This document shows, one piece after another, positions 6,580-15,738 of a DNA stretch of 64,000 bases. How positions within the stretch are numbered: the stretch's first letter is position 1; every line of letters starts with the position of its first letter. Where the stretch lies: positions 1-64,000 of the forward strand of contig JAFRAB010000023.1 in the NCBI GenBank assembly GCA_017405675.1. The letters run 5' to 3'. Below the pieces are notes generated by a model. That model was not told the DNA's origin. It saw only the letters and a list, made by a program, of their open reading frames with translations, and made no database searches. The position numbers and the translations under genes were made by a program. The stretch is from Erysipelotrichaceae bacterium (lineage in GTDB: Bacteria > Bacillota_I > Bacilli_A > Erysipelotrichales > Erysipelotrichaceae).

Positions 6580-9138
6580 ATGAAGGTAAAAGACTTAAGA
6601 ACTGAGTACATGATCGAACCGCTGGGACTGGGAAATCCAAATCCGCGTCTGAGCTGGATAGATGAAGATGTGGAAAAACAGAAAGGGTTTGAACTGTACC
6701 TGACAATAAACGGAGAGACACTTCCGGTTATCAGAAAAGAAACAGATACCATGCACTATGACATGATCGAACAGCTGCACAGCCGCGATCAGGTCAGCTG
6801 GGCAGTAAGGATCTTTGATGATAAGGGCAATTATTCTGACTTCTCGGAAACTCACTTTGAGATGGGTTTACTGAATCAGGCAGATTTCGTTGCCCAGTGG
6901 ATCAGCGGTGACTACACCGCCAATGGAAAGGACAGGTATCCTGTCGACTGTTTCCGCAGGCAGTTCAAAGCTGACAGGACCGTAAAGGCCAGGATTTATG
7001 CCAGTGCGTGCGGTTTATATGAACTGAAACTGAATGGTGTAAGAGTTTCTGACAGTATTCTGACTCCAGGTTTTACGGATTACCGTAAGAGGATCCAATA
7101 TCAGACTTACGATGTTACCGGGTTGATCAGCGAGGATAATGTACTTACAGCTGAACTGGCTGATGGCTGGTACAGAGGATCAATTGGAGCCAAGGGAAGA
7201 ACTAATACGTACGGTAAGATAACCAGACTTTATGTCCAGCTTGAACTTACAGATGAAAGCGGCAGAGTTACAGTTATCTGTTCTGATTCCTCCTTTGACT
7301 GGAGCAATGACGGCCCAATCAGATTTGCCGACCTGAAAGACGGTGAGAAAGTTGATTTCAATCTCGTTCCTTCTTACCGTGGTAAGGCCAGACCGGTACC
7401 TTTCAAAGCCAATCTGCAGAGTTCTGACAACTATCCTGTCAGGGAAATGGAAGTGTTCACTCCTGCCGAAAAATTCATGTCGGCGACCGGAAAGCAGGTG
7501 TTCAGGCTGCCTTATAACATAGCAGGTTATATTTCACTCAGCCTCAGAGCAGCCAGAGGGACTGAAGTAAATCTGGTCATGGGTGAAATGCTCGATGATA
7601 ACAATGACGTTACACTGAAAAACATTCAGTGCAGACATAAGGGAAAACTTTCTCCTCTGCAGCAGATCACCATCATCTGCAGGGAAGGAATAAATGAATA
7701 TAAGTCAAAATACTATTTTGGCGGTTTCCGTTACATTTCCGTAGATGCGGACATTGATGTGGAGTGTGACATGATAAGAGGTATCGCTCTGTATACTGCC
7801 ATGGAAGAAACGGCCTGTTTCCACTGTTCCAGTGAACTGATCAATATATTCTATGAAAATACGTTAAGATCGCTGAAAGGTAATCATATCGACATTCCAA
7901 CCGACTGTCCGACCAGGGAAAGAATGGGCTGGACCGGTGATTCACAGATATTCTTCAATACAGCCAGCTATCTGGTAAATTATGCCACCTTTGCCCGCAA
8001 GCACATTAATGACCTTTTTGACAGACAGTGGGCAAACGGCAGACTGGCTCAGATCGTACCGTTCTCCAACGAGGACTGGTTCATGTGGGTAATGAACGGT
8101 TCAGTAGGCTGGGCTGATGCCGGGGTACTGATTCCTTACCGTTACTGGCAGAAATACGGTGACGACAGACTTATGAAGGACAATCTGGATAATATCATCC
8201 GTTACGGTCACTTCATGGTCAGCCGTATCGGCAAGTGGGGCGGACCATATGCAAAACCTCTTAAGCTTTCGGCCGAAGGGAAGAAAAATGCAGTAAACTG
8301 CGGCCAGTCGTATGGTGAATGGGCTGAACCGAATGATGTTAAGGCCTTTGTCTGGTATGATTTTGCCCAGCCGCATCCGGAGGAATCTACAGCTTATACA
8401 GCCTGGATCCTGTCTCTGATCGCTGATATCTGTCATCGATACGGCAGAGAAAAGGAGGAAAAACTGTTCCGTGAAAGATCCGAAAGGACTAAAAAGGCAT
8501 ATCAGGAAATGGTATCAACCCCTGAATTTACACTGGATACAGACCGTCAGGCTAAACTGGTCAGACCTCTGTATATGAATCTGCTTACTGAAAAACAGGC
8601 TGAATTTGCGAAAAAAAGACTGATAAAGGCTCTGGATAATTATGGCTGGAGATTGGGAACAGGATTCCTTTCTACCCCGTTCATTCTGAAGGTCCTGGAA
8701 GAACAGGATGTCGAAGCGGCATACCGCTTACTGGAAAATGAAGAAATGCCGGGTTGGCTGTTCATGGCTAAAAACAGCACTACCACGATATGGGAAGGCT
8801 GGGAAGGTACGCATTCCCAGGCAGGGATCGCCTCGCTGAACCATTATTCCAAGGGTGCTATGGTCGAATGGCTAATGGCAGACATGTGCGGTATCAACGT
8901 CAGTGGTGAAAACAGCTTCCTGCTGAAGCCGGTACCCGGCGGTCATGTTACCAGCGCCAAAGCCAGCTATGAGAGTGTTTATGGTCCAATCAGCAGTGAG
9001 TGGACCAGAGAAGAAAATAAAGTAAGATATGTATTTGAAATACCGGCCAACACTGTGGCAGAGGTCAGACTTCCGGATGAAAAGGAATTCACCGTTGGTC
9101 CGGGAATGCATGAATATGTTAGGAGTACAGATATATGA
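6580..9138 (+). CDS. GH78 alpha-L-rhamnosidase, intracellular
   Basis: An 852-residue inverting glycosidase that removes terminal alpha-L-rhamnose. Domain order fits GH78: an N-terminal beta domain, Bac_rhamnosid_N (about residues 125-290, ARIYASACGLYELKLNG), a central beta domain, then the (alpha/alpha)6 catalytic domain (about 420-760) and a C-terminal beta domain. The catalytic signature DCPTRERMGWTGD starts at D442 and includes E447 and D454; the distal catalytic glutamate is E739 in TIWEGWEG. No signal peptide is present, so it acts on imported substrate. AGGAGG precedes the start. It overlaps the following GH3 gene by 4 bases. Together they could strip rhamnose then a second sugar from plant glycosides such as rutinosides; the aglycone is a guess. 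Confidence 0.93.
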   Translation: MKVKDLRTEYMIEPLGLGNPNPRLSWIDEDVEKQKGFELYLTINGETLPVIRKETDTMHYDMIEQLHSRDQVSWAVRIFDDKGNYSDFSETHFEMGLLNQADFVAQWISGDYTANGKDRYPVDCFRRQFKADRTVKARIYASACGLYELKLNGVRVSDSILTPGFTDYRKRIQYQTYDVTGLISEDNVLTAELADGWYRGSIGAKGRTNTYGKITRLYVQLELTDESGRVTVICSDSSFDWSNDGPIRFADLKDGEKVDFNLVPSYRGKARPVPFKANLQSSDNYPVREMEVFTPAEKFMSATGKQVFRLPYNIAGYISLSLRAARGTEVNLVMGEMLDDNNDVTLKNIQCRHKGKLSPLQQITIICREGINEYKSKYYFGGFRYISVDADIDVECDMIRGIALYTAMEETACFHCSSELINIFYENTLRSLKGNHIDIPTDCPTRERMGWTGDSQIFFNTASYLVNYATFARKHINDLFDRQWANGRLAQIVPFSNEDWFMWVMNGSVGWADAGVLIPYRYWQKYGDDRLMKDNLDNIIRYGHFMVSRIGKWGGPYAKPLKLSAEGKKNAVNCGQSYGEWAEPNDVKAFVWYDFAQPHPEESTAYTAWILSLIADICHRYGREKEEKLFRERSERTKKAYQEMVSTPEFTLDTDRQAKLVRPLYMNLLTEKQAEFAKKRLIKALDNYGWRLGTGFLSTPFILKVLEEQDVEAAYRLLENEEMPGWLFMAKNSTTTIWEGWEGTHSQAGIASLNHYSKGAMVEWLMADMCGINVSGENSFLLKPVPGGHVTSAKASYESVYGPISSEWTREENKVRYVFEIPANTVAEVRLPDEKEFTVGPGMHEYVRSTDI

Positions 9139-11471
9139 TGGACATTGAAAAAATAATTCAGGAGATGACTTTGGAGGAGAAGATAGCTTTCTGTACCGGT
9201 AAGGACATGTGGCATACCAAAGAGTATCCGGCACATGGCATTGAAAGCATCATGATGACAGATGGTCCTCATGGCTTAAGATGTCAGAAGAACACTCAGG
9301 ATAACCTGGGTTTAAATGAATCATTACCGGCCACCTGTTTTCCAACAGCTGTAACCAGCTGTGCCACCTGGGATCCGGAACTGTTAAGGCAGGAAGGTGA
9401 AGCCATTGCTGAGGAAGCCAGGGAATACGGTGTTTCCATTGTCCTGGGTCCTGGTGCCAATATCAAGAGAAATCCTTTGGGCGGCAGAAACTTTGAGTAT
9501 ATGTCCGAAGATCCTGTTTTAGCCGGCAGAATGGCAGCTTCCTTTATCCGCGGAGCGGAGAACAGGGGCGTTGGAACTTCACTGAAGCATTTTGCCTGTA
9601 ACAATCAGGAATATAAGAGACAGAACGGCAACAGTATCGTTGATGAAAGAGCTCTGCGTGAAATATATCTGAAACCTTTTGAAATAGCAGTTAAGGAAAG
9701 TCATCCATCCACGGTAATGTGTTCATATAATCAGATCAACGGAACATATTCCAGCGATAACAGGAAACTGCTGACAGACATATTACGTGATGAATGGGGC
9801 TTTGACGGCCTGGTCATGACTGACTGGGGTGCGATGGCTGACCGTATTAAGGGATTTAAAGCCGGCTGTGACCTCAACATGCCCGGAGGTTCCGCATACA
9901 TGGAGAATAAAGTCCTTAAGGCTGTAAAAGACGGTTCACTTGATGAGAGATTCATAAATGAGAGTGTAAGACGCCTTTTACGTCTGATAGACAGAAAAGT
10001 TGAAGAGCATCCTGGTGAAGCTGACTGGAAGAAACATCAGGAACTGGCACTGAAAATTGCCCGTGAAGGGGCTGTATTATTAAAAAACGAGGGTGTTCTG
10101 CCTTTAAATAAAAAGGACATCGGCATTATCGGTCACATGGCAAAAGAACTCAGATATCAGGGCTCCGGTTCCAGTCATATCAATCCGACTGAACTGCAGC
10201 AGATAACAGATATCTGGAGTGACGTTCCTTACACTGAAGGCGTTGACAATATGGGGAACATCACCAATCTGAATGAAGCCGTAAAGCTGGCTGAAAATGT
10301 CTCAACTGCAGTACTGTTCCTTGGTCTGCCTGAAGCTTATGAATCAGAAGCCTTTGACAGAGAACACATGAACCTGCCGCAGGGACACAACACCCTTATA
10401 GATGAAATCTGCAAGGTAAATGAGAACGTTGTTGTAGTGTTATATGGCGGTTCTGCCATGCATATACCATGGGCTGATAAGGTGAAGGGCATTCTCTACA
10501 TGGGTTTGCCGGGTCAGAGCGGTACTCAGGCTACGATTGATGTTCTTGAAGGGACTTATGAACCATCTGGCAGACTGGCAGAAAGCTGGCCGTTAGGCTA
10601 TGACGATGTAGTCTCCCGTGAAACCTTTGGCCACAGAAATCCTGAATACCGTGAAAGCATATATGTAGGATACCGTTATTATGACAAAGCCGGTATGAAA
10701 GTGAGGTATCCGTTTGGCTACGGTCTGTCTTACACCGATTTTACCTATGGCAACATGAAACTGACCGATGATACCGTCAGTGTAGACATAACCAACAGCG
10801 GAAAAAGACGCGGCAGTGAAACCGTACAGCTGTATGTGTCACCTGAAGATCAGCTGTTCAGATGCGTCAGAGAACTTAAGGAGTTTAGAAAGGTCTGCCT
10901 GGAACCTGGTGAGACCGTTACAGTTTCTTTTAAGATCACAGACAGTTTCTTTGAAGTATACAAAAACGGCTTCAGAAAAGCCGGTGGGAACTATAGGATC
11001 GAAATTGGTTCCAACAGCCGTAACATTGCCACTTCGCTTGACTATGCCGTTGAAGGAGAAACGGGACTGTTTGAGGAGTATAAAGGCAGCTGGTATGACA
11101 CTGTCAGAGGTTTACCAGCACGCAGTGATCTGGAGAAACTGCTTGGCAGCAGGATAAAGGACAATGAAGAACCGCGTAAAGGTTCGTTCACTCTGGATAA
11201 TTCCTGTCTGGAAATGAAGGACAGTTCACTGGTGATGAGAATTGAATATCTGGTCACCAAAGCCATCATTTCCAAGCCGTTTGCGAAGGAAGAAAGAACA
11301 CTTGATAATCCATCCTACAAGATGATGCTTACCGCCGCAACTGACTGTCCGCTAAGAGCAACCATTATCAGTTCCAATGGTTCGATGAATGATAATGTTG
11401 CCGAAGGTCTTATTGAAATGGCCAACGGACATTTCATCAGAGGCATCGGCAAAATGATGGGTAAGAATTAA
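9135..11471 (+). CDS. GH3 beta-glycosidase
   Basis: A 778-residue retaining glycosidase of family GH3. The N-terminal TIM-barrel domain holds TDGPHGLR, KHFACNNQE (the conserved KHF) and the nucleophile motif VMTDWGAM with D230. The C-terminal alpha/beta sandwich follows (GIIGHMAKELRYQGSGSSHI), then a fibronectin-III-like domain near residues 560-640 (VDITNSGKRRGSETVQLYV). About 100 further residues form an extra tail. There is no signal peptide. Two adjacent ATG codons at 9135 and 9138 are both usable; AGGAG lies 9 bases before the first. It is translationally coupled to the GH78 gene. Family members cleave beta-glucosides or beta-xylosides; specificity cannot be told here. Confidence 0.92.
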   Translation: MMDIEKIIQEMTLEEKIAFCTGKDMWHTKEYPAHGIESIMMTDGPHGLRCQKNTQDNLGLNESLPATCFPTAVTSCATWDPELLRQEGEAIAEEAREYGVSIVLGPGANIKRNPLGGRNFEYMSEDPVLAGRMAASFIRGAENRGVGTSLKHFACNNQEYKRQNGNSIVDERALREIYLKPFEIAVKESHPSTVMCSYNQINGTYSSDNRKLLTDILRDEWGFDGLVMTDWGAMADRIKGFKAGCDLNMPGGSAYMENKVLKAVKDGSLDERFINESVRRLLRLIDRKVEEHPGEADWKKHQELALKIAREGAVLLKNEGVLPLNKKDIGIIGHMAKELRYQGSGSSHINPTELQQITDIWSDVPYTEGVDNMGNITNLNEAVKLAENVSTAVLFLGLPEAYESEAFDREHMNLPQGHNTLIDEICKVNENVVVVLYGGSAMHIPWADKVKGILYMGLPGQSGTQATIDVLEGTYEPSGRLAESWPLGYDDVVSRETFGHRNPEYRESIYVGYRYYDKAGMKVRYPFGYGLSYTDFTYGNMKLTDDTVSVDITNSGKRRGSETVQLYVSPEDQLFRCVRELKEFRKVCLEPGETVTVSFKITDSFFEVYKNGFRKAGGNYRIEIGSNSRNIATSLDYAVEGETGLFEEYKGSWYDTVRGLPARSDLEKLLGSRIKDNEEPRKGSFTLDNSCLEMKDSSLVMRIEYLVTKAIISKPFAKEERTLDNPSYKMMLTAATDCPLRATIISSNGSMNDNVAEGLIEMANGHFIRGIGKMMGKN

Positions 11472-11495
11472 TATATGAAGAGTAAGAGGTTGTAA

Positions 11496-12244
11496 TGAAC
11501 TGAACCCCGAAATTAGGACAAAAACCTAATGGAGGGGTTTTTCTTATGAAATTAGCTTATGAAGAAAAATTAGAAATTTACAGATTATGGAAAGAAGAAG
11601 GATGGGGAGAAAAAAGAATAGCCAAAAGATTTAGTATCGGTCATTCAAATGCAGGATACATATTTCGTTTAATTGATAAACATGGACCAGAGATAGTAAA
11701 ACATGATAAGAATAAATATTATTCTCTAGCGTTTAAAGAAGCAGCTGTTAAAAGAGCTTTATTAGGAAAAGAATCAATATTATCTGTTTCTATTGAATTA
11801 GGCCTTCCAACAGCCGGATTACTGCATGCCTGGATTAAATCTTATAGGGAAAACGGGTATACTGTAGTTGAAAGGAAACGTGGCAGGCATGGCAAGGAAG
11901 AAACAGAAGACAATCGAGGAGTACGAAGCAGAACTGAAAGCCTTGAAGGAAGAGAACCTGAGGCTTACCATCGTGAACGAATACTTAAAAAAAATAGATG
12001 CCTTGGTTACGGAAAGAGAGAAGTCAGAAAAGAAGAAATCGCAGCAGTAATCAGCGAACTGAGGCAAGAGTTGAACTACAGTCTGAGGTTCATATTAGAA
12101 ACCATTAAAGATAATAAAGAACTGCCAGCGATCAGCAGAAGTGATTACTACTACGTGATGTCTAAGAAAGACAAGGATCTCAAGAATGATTCGTTAATGA
12201 ACCGTATTATCGATATTTATGTCTGTTTTTATCAGAACAGATGA
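11496..12244 (+). mobile_element. IS3-family insertion sequence remnant
   Basis: The left end TGAACTGAACCCC followed by GAAATTAGGACA resembles the terminal repeats of the IS150 branch of IS3. A hairpin at 11520-11542 (AAAAACC / GGTTTTT) overlaps the ribosome binding site of the transposase, a common IS device against read-through transcription. OrfA and the first 60 or so residues of OrfB follow, and the rest of OrfB and the right end are missing. The element therefore cannot move by itself. It separates the GH3 gene from the second regulator-transporter block. Confidence 0.85.
11546..12244 (+). pseudogene. IS3-family transposase OrfA/OrfB, frameshifted and truncated
   Basis: The first 110 residues are a normal IS3 OrfA with two helix-turn-helix units (YEEKLEIYRLWKEEGWGEKR, SVSIELGLPTAGLLHAWI). 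After KRGR near base 11883 the expected continuation (MARKKQKTIEEYEAELKALK, the leucine-zipper part) lies in the next frame at about 11889-12050, so roughly two bases have been lost. The OrfB start (AAVISELRQELNYSL ... ISRSDYYYVM ... NRIIDIY) is in the frame minus one relative to the zipper part, as expected for programmed frameshifting. OrfB stops abruptly after about 60 residues and lacks its DDE catalytic domain. Non-functional. Confidence 0.85.
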
Positions 12245-12253
12245 TGATATAAT
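12245..12253 (+). promoter_or_regulatory. extended -10 promoter for the second AraC regulator
   Basis: TGATATAAT is a perfect extended -10, 45 bases before the start codon. It begins right after the truncated transposase and equals the element in front of the 17.6-kb operon. Confidence 0.55.
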
Positions 12254-12297
12254 CTTTATAAGAAAATAAAGAATTTAAGTAAAAAAAGAGCAATTAC

Positions 12298-13137
12298 ATG
12301 GATCCTATTAAAGAAGAAGTACAGTACATTAAAGATACGCCCATACGCATAATTCACGACAGTGAAATATCCATGTTCAGAGGAAGACTGCAACCACACT
12401 GGCATGAAGAAATCGAAATTGACTGCGTGCTGAACGGGAACGTCAATTATATTATTAACGGCACTAATTATAAGGTTTCCCAGGGTGAGATAGTCGTTGT
12501 AGACAGTAACATCATTCATTCCGGCTGCTGCAGCGAAGGGACAACACTGGAAGAAACCAGGGCTGAAGTGCTGACCATTCAGATCAATAAAAGCGTTCTG
12601 AACTACGCCAATTATGAGATTCCGGCCTTTCAGGAGCATATAAACAGTGCTGAAGGCCAGGAAATGAAGTCAATCATGCTGGAAATGATGAACAACTATG
12701 AGCGTAAGCCTCCTTATTATGAAATGCTTATTAACAGTCTCTGCCTGAAACTATGCTACTGTCTTTTATCACGCCATAGCTCAGACCGCAGCGGTTTTGG
12801 ACCGTCCGGTAAAGTTAATGACAGTTTAAAACTGGCTCTTCAATACATTGAAAACCACTGTACAGAAGAACTGAAACTGGAAGATATAACAGAACTGACC
12901 GGCTATAACACTTCTTATTTTTCACGTATTTTCCATCAGTATACCGGCTTTACCTTTGTGGAATACCTCAACAGATGCCGCGCCAATACAGCGGCCAGGT
13001 ATCTGATGGAGTCAGATAAAAGTATTTCCGATATTGCGATGGATTCCGGGTTCCCCAATGTCAGTTCTTTCATCACGTTTTTTAAAAGGGAATTTAAGAC
13101 AACACCGGAGAGATATCGCAGGCTGAATAAGCATTAA
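12298..13137 (+). CDS. AraC-family regulator with cupin sensor domain
   Basis: A 279-residue regulator. The N-terminal 100 residues form a cupin-type arabinose-binding domain (HWHEEIEIDCVLNG, VSQGEIVVVDSNIIHSG). The C-terminal 100 residues form the AraC double helix-turn-helix (LKLEDITELTGYNTSYFSRIF; KSISDIAMDSGFPNVSSFITF) ending TTPERYRRLN. It is followed by its own terminator and then by a GPH symporter and three hydrolases on the same strand, which it probably controls. The ribosome binding site is weak. The gene sits directly downstream of the IS remnant, so the insertion may have changed its promoter. Confidence 0.88.
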   Translation: MDPIKEEVQYIKDTPIRIIHDSEISMFRGRLQPHWHEEIEIDCVLNGNVNYIINGTNYKVSQGEIVVVDSNIIHSGCCSEGTTLEETRAEVLTIQINKSVLNYANYEIPAFQEHINSAEGQEMKSIMLEMMNNYERKPPYYEMLINSLCLKLCYCLLSRHSSDRSGFGPSGKVNDSLKLALQYIENHCTEELKLEDITELTGYNTSYFSRIFHQYTGFTFVEYLNRCRANTAARYLMESDKSISDIAMDSGFPNVSSFITFFKREFKTTPERYRRLNKH

Positions 13138-13173
13138 AAGTAAAAAAATAATAATTTCTTGTAAAACGTTAGA

Positions 13174-13200
13174 AAGACAGCATCAGCTGTCTTATTTTAT
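13174..13200 (+). terminator. intrinsic terminator after AraC regulator
   Basis: Perfect 8-bp stem AAGACAGC / GCTGTCTT with ATCA loop, followed by ATTTTAT. Confidence 0.75.
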
Positions 13201-13254
13201 AATAATCATATAGCATAGTTGGCAGAATAATAGGATGTGTTAAAGATACGTTTT

Positions 13255-13260
13255 TATAAT
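13255..13260 (+). promoter_or_regulatory. possible -10 for the second symporter operon
   Basis: TATAAT lies 46 bases before the original start codon of the interrupted symporter. No good -35 is present, consistent with control by an activator. Confidence 0.4.
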
Positions 13261-13305
13261 AGGCGCTTCTAGGTAAACACAGAGGGCCAACAGAAAAGAG
13301 GAAAT

Positions 13306-14781
13306 ATGAAAAAGGAAAAGAAATAGCAGCATCCTGACTGGCAGACTACAGCCAAGGAGCGATTCAGCTACTATCTTGGCTTGATTTCTCCATATACCAT
13401 GAGCGGTATGATGGGGACATTCCTGACCACTTATCTTCTGCTCTCCGGCATAAAACCGGAGGTATCAGCCGCTTTGCTTCTGGTAATGAAGATCATAGAC
13501 GGTGTCGATGACCTGTTATTTGGCTGGATCATTGACCGCTACCGTCCTGAGAAGAATCCAAAGCTTAAGAAGATCGTAGGAGAAGGAAGATTTCTGCCAT
13601 GGTACAAGTTAATATGGCCGATCATGCCTATTGGAATTATCGGTCTTTACTGCATGCCGCTGTCATTAAGCACAACTGCAAAGATTGCCTGGGTTGGTTT
13701 CTTCTATCTGATTGCGGATATTGGTTACAGCTTCATGGACATCGCCATGACTTCCATGCAGACTACTCTTACCAGTAATTCCCATGAACGTGATCAGCTG
13801 ATCATGAAAGGCATGATTACCCTGTTTGTCATCATGATGCCGATCAGTGCCTTAGCCAGTGTTCTTGCCAGCAGTAAAGTAGGCCTGTCATTCAGAACAA
13901 TAGCGTTTATCTTCGTTTCTCTGGCAATAGTGCTTCTGATACCGATGATAACTCAGGTAAAGGAACATGCCTATACCGGTAAGGATGAGAGCAACCAAAA
14001 CGTTACTGATGAGAAGTCATCATTCTTCCAGTCACTTCTGGATGCCCTGCATAACAGAAATCTTCTGGCCTTCTATGGTGGCAAGATGCTTCAGACCATG
14101 TTGTCAACAACTGATGCCATAGGCATCATAGGTGCGTATTATCTGTTTGGAAATGAACTTGTCATTACCATCCAGGGCATGGTCGGAACTATTCTGGGAT
14201 TTATCATGATGCTGATTCTGCCGAAAATATATGAGAAACATGACCGTCACAAAATCTACATGACCTTTACTCCGATTGCCATTGCGATAGCCGTCCTGGT
14301 TTATATCATGGGACACAAGAACATTGCATTATATATAGTCATGCAGTGTTTGCTGCAGATACCTAAATCCATTGCCGGCGGTTGTGAGAACTTCATGAAG
14401 CCGCAGGTTATTGAATACGGCAAGTATAAGACCGGCAAGGATATTACCGGCATCCAGGCTTCTCTTTCTACTTTTGCCCAGATCTTTTCCAATGCCTTCC
14501 CGGGTTCAATTGCCTTAACGATTCTGGCTGCAGCAGGATGGCAGACAGTACAGGCGGAAAGCTTCAAGGAGTTAGTAGAAATGGGTATTACTCAGCCAGA
14601 AGGTGCCATTAAGGCCTTATGGTTCATTACAGCAGGATTGCCAATCATCGGCTATGTTCTGCTATATATCTGTAACCTCTTCTACAACCTTAATGATAAG
14701 GATGTTGATATCATGATCCGCTACAATAACGGTGAGATCAGCAGAGAAGAGTGTGACCAGTTACTCTCAAAGAAATATTAA
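13306..14781 (+). pseudogene. GPH-family symporter interrupted by a TAG at codon 7
   Basis: The frame begins with ATG at 13306 preceded by AGAGGAAAT and reads MKKEKK, then TAG at 13324-13326, then QHPDWQTTAKERFSYYLGL in the same frame into a 466-residue transporter with the family features (MKIIDGVDDLLFGWIIDRY as motif for cation and substrate binding; twelve membrane segments). The residues between TAG and 13381 look like a normal GPH N-terminus, so a single C-to-T change (CAG to TAG) explains the stop. The longest intact frame would have to begin at TTG 13381, without a ribosome binding site, inside the first helix. Calls: nonsense-mutated gene, or suppressed/reinitiated translation. Downstream genes remain intact. 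Confidence 0.75.
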
Positions 14782-14799
14782 ATCAGGACACAGACAATT

Positions 14800-15738
14800 A
14801 TGAGACTGAAACTTTACTTAGCAATCAGAAACGCTAAAAAATACATTAAGAAGCATAACCATCCCGGAAGGATGATAGCTACAGAAGAAGATTATGAAAA
14901 ATGGCGTCAGAGAAACCGTAACATGGACCGTGACTGCCTTACTGCTGATGAGAAACTGAAAAAAGGATTGAAGGTTGAGAAGATCGATCTGCCTCATACT
15001 TCCGGCTGGCGTATCAGTAAGGAAGGTAATCCAGAGGATAAGATACTTTATCATATTCACGGCGGGGGATTCATCAATGGCTGTACGAAGATGGCATTTT
15101 CCTTCCTTGCCTATGTTGTGAATAACTGGGGATATAATGTGTACTCAACAGATTACCGTCTGGCGCCTGATAATCAGTGCATCGATTCGATAACGGACTG
15201 TGAAGACGGCTATAAATATCTTCTTGAACACTATTCTCCTGAGAATATCATTCTGATGGGTGAATCAGCCGGAGGAAATCTGGTATTAGGCCTGCCTCAT
15301 AAGCTGAGAGATGATGGCCTGCCTTTCCCTGGGGGAATTGTTTCTGATTCACCGGTCGTGCAGTTTGTTCACTATCCTTACAGTTATTATGAGAATGCCT
15401 GTAAGACTGACTTCGGAATCATCTTCGGCATTAATGAAGCCGTTCTGGCTGTTTATCAGGGAGATCTTCCGGTAGATCATCCGTATCTTTCTCCTTTATG
15501 CGGAGATCTCAGCGGTTATCCGCCGGTCTATCTGGATGCTTCAGACAGGGAAAGCTTAAGAGATGAGGCAAGAATGATGTATGTCAGGCTTAAGGAAGAA
15601 GGATGTGATGTAGAGTATCATGAGTTTAAGGATTTCTTCCATGCCCAGATGCCTAACATAAAATCACGTTCCACCCGTAAGGAGCAGCATCCCTGTATCC
15701 TGGCCTTCATACATAAAGTATTTCATGAGGTGAAATAA
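14800..15738 (+). CDS. HSL-type alpha/beta hydrolase (carboxylesterase)
   Basis: A 312-residue esterase of the hormone-sensitive-lipase family. The oxyanion-hole motif HGGG is at residues 87-90, the nucleophile S156 sits in GESAGG, and the acid and histidine are likely in YPPVYLDASDRESLRDEA and EFKDFFHAQM. No signal peptide; cytoplasmic. It follows the interrupted symporter by 18 bases and its stop overlaps the next start (TAATG), so these genes form one operon. In this setting an acyl or acetyl ester on an imported plant glycoside is a plausible substrate. The ribosome binding site is weak. Confidence 0.87.
   Translation: MRLKLYLAIRNAKKYIKKHNHPGRMIATEEDYEKWRQRNRNMDRDCLTADEKLKKGLKVEKIDLPHTSGWRISKEGNPEDKILYHIHGGGFINGCTKMAFSFLAYVVNNWGYNVYSTDYRLAPDNQCIDSITDCEDGYKYLLEHYSPENIILMGESAGGNLVLGLPHKLRDDGLPFPGGIVSDSPVVQFVHYPYSYYENACKTDFGIIFGINEAVLAVYQGDLPVDHPYLSPLCGDLSGYPPVYLDASDRESLRDEARMMYVRLKEEGCDVEYHEFKDFFHAQMPNIKSRSTRKEQHPCILAFIHKVFHEVK

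Noticed and set aside
12222..12242. Hairpin TCTGTT...AACAGA at the end of the transposase remnant as a terminator
   Set aside because: Stem is short, no T tract follows on either strand, and a promoter element overlaps its end.
13148..13166. cre-like sequence near TTGTAAAACGTTAGAAA
   Set aside because: It needs an extra base relative to the cre consensus and lacks the CA end; only the two sites with 13 of 14 matches are kept.
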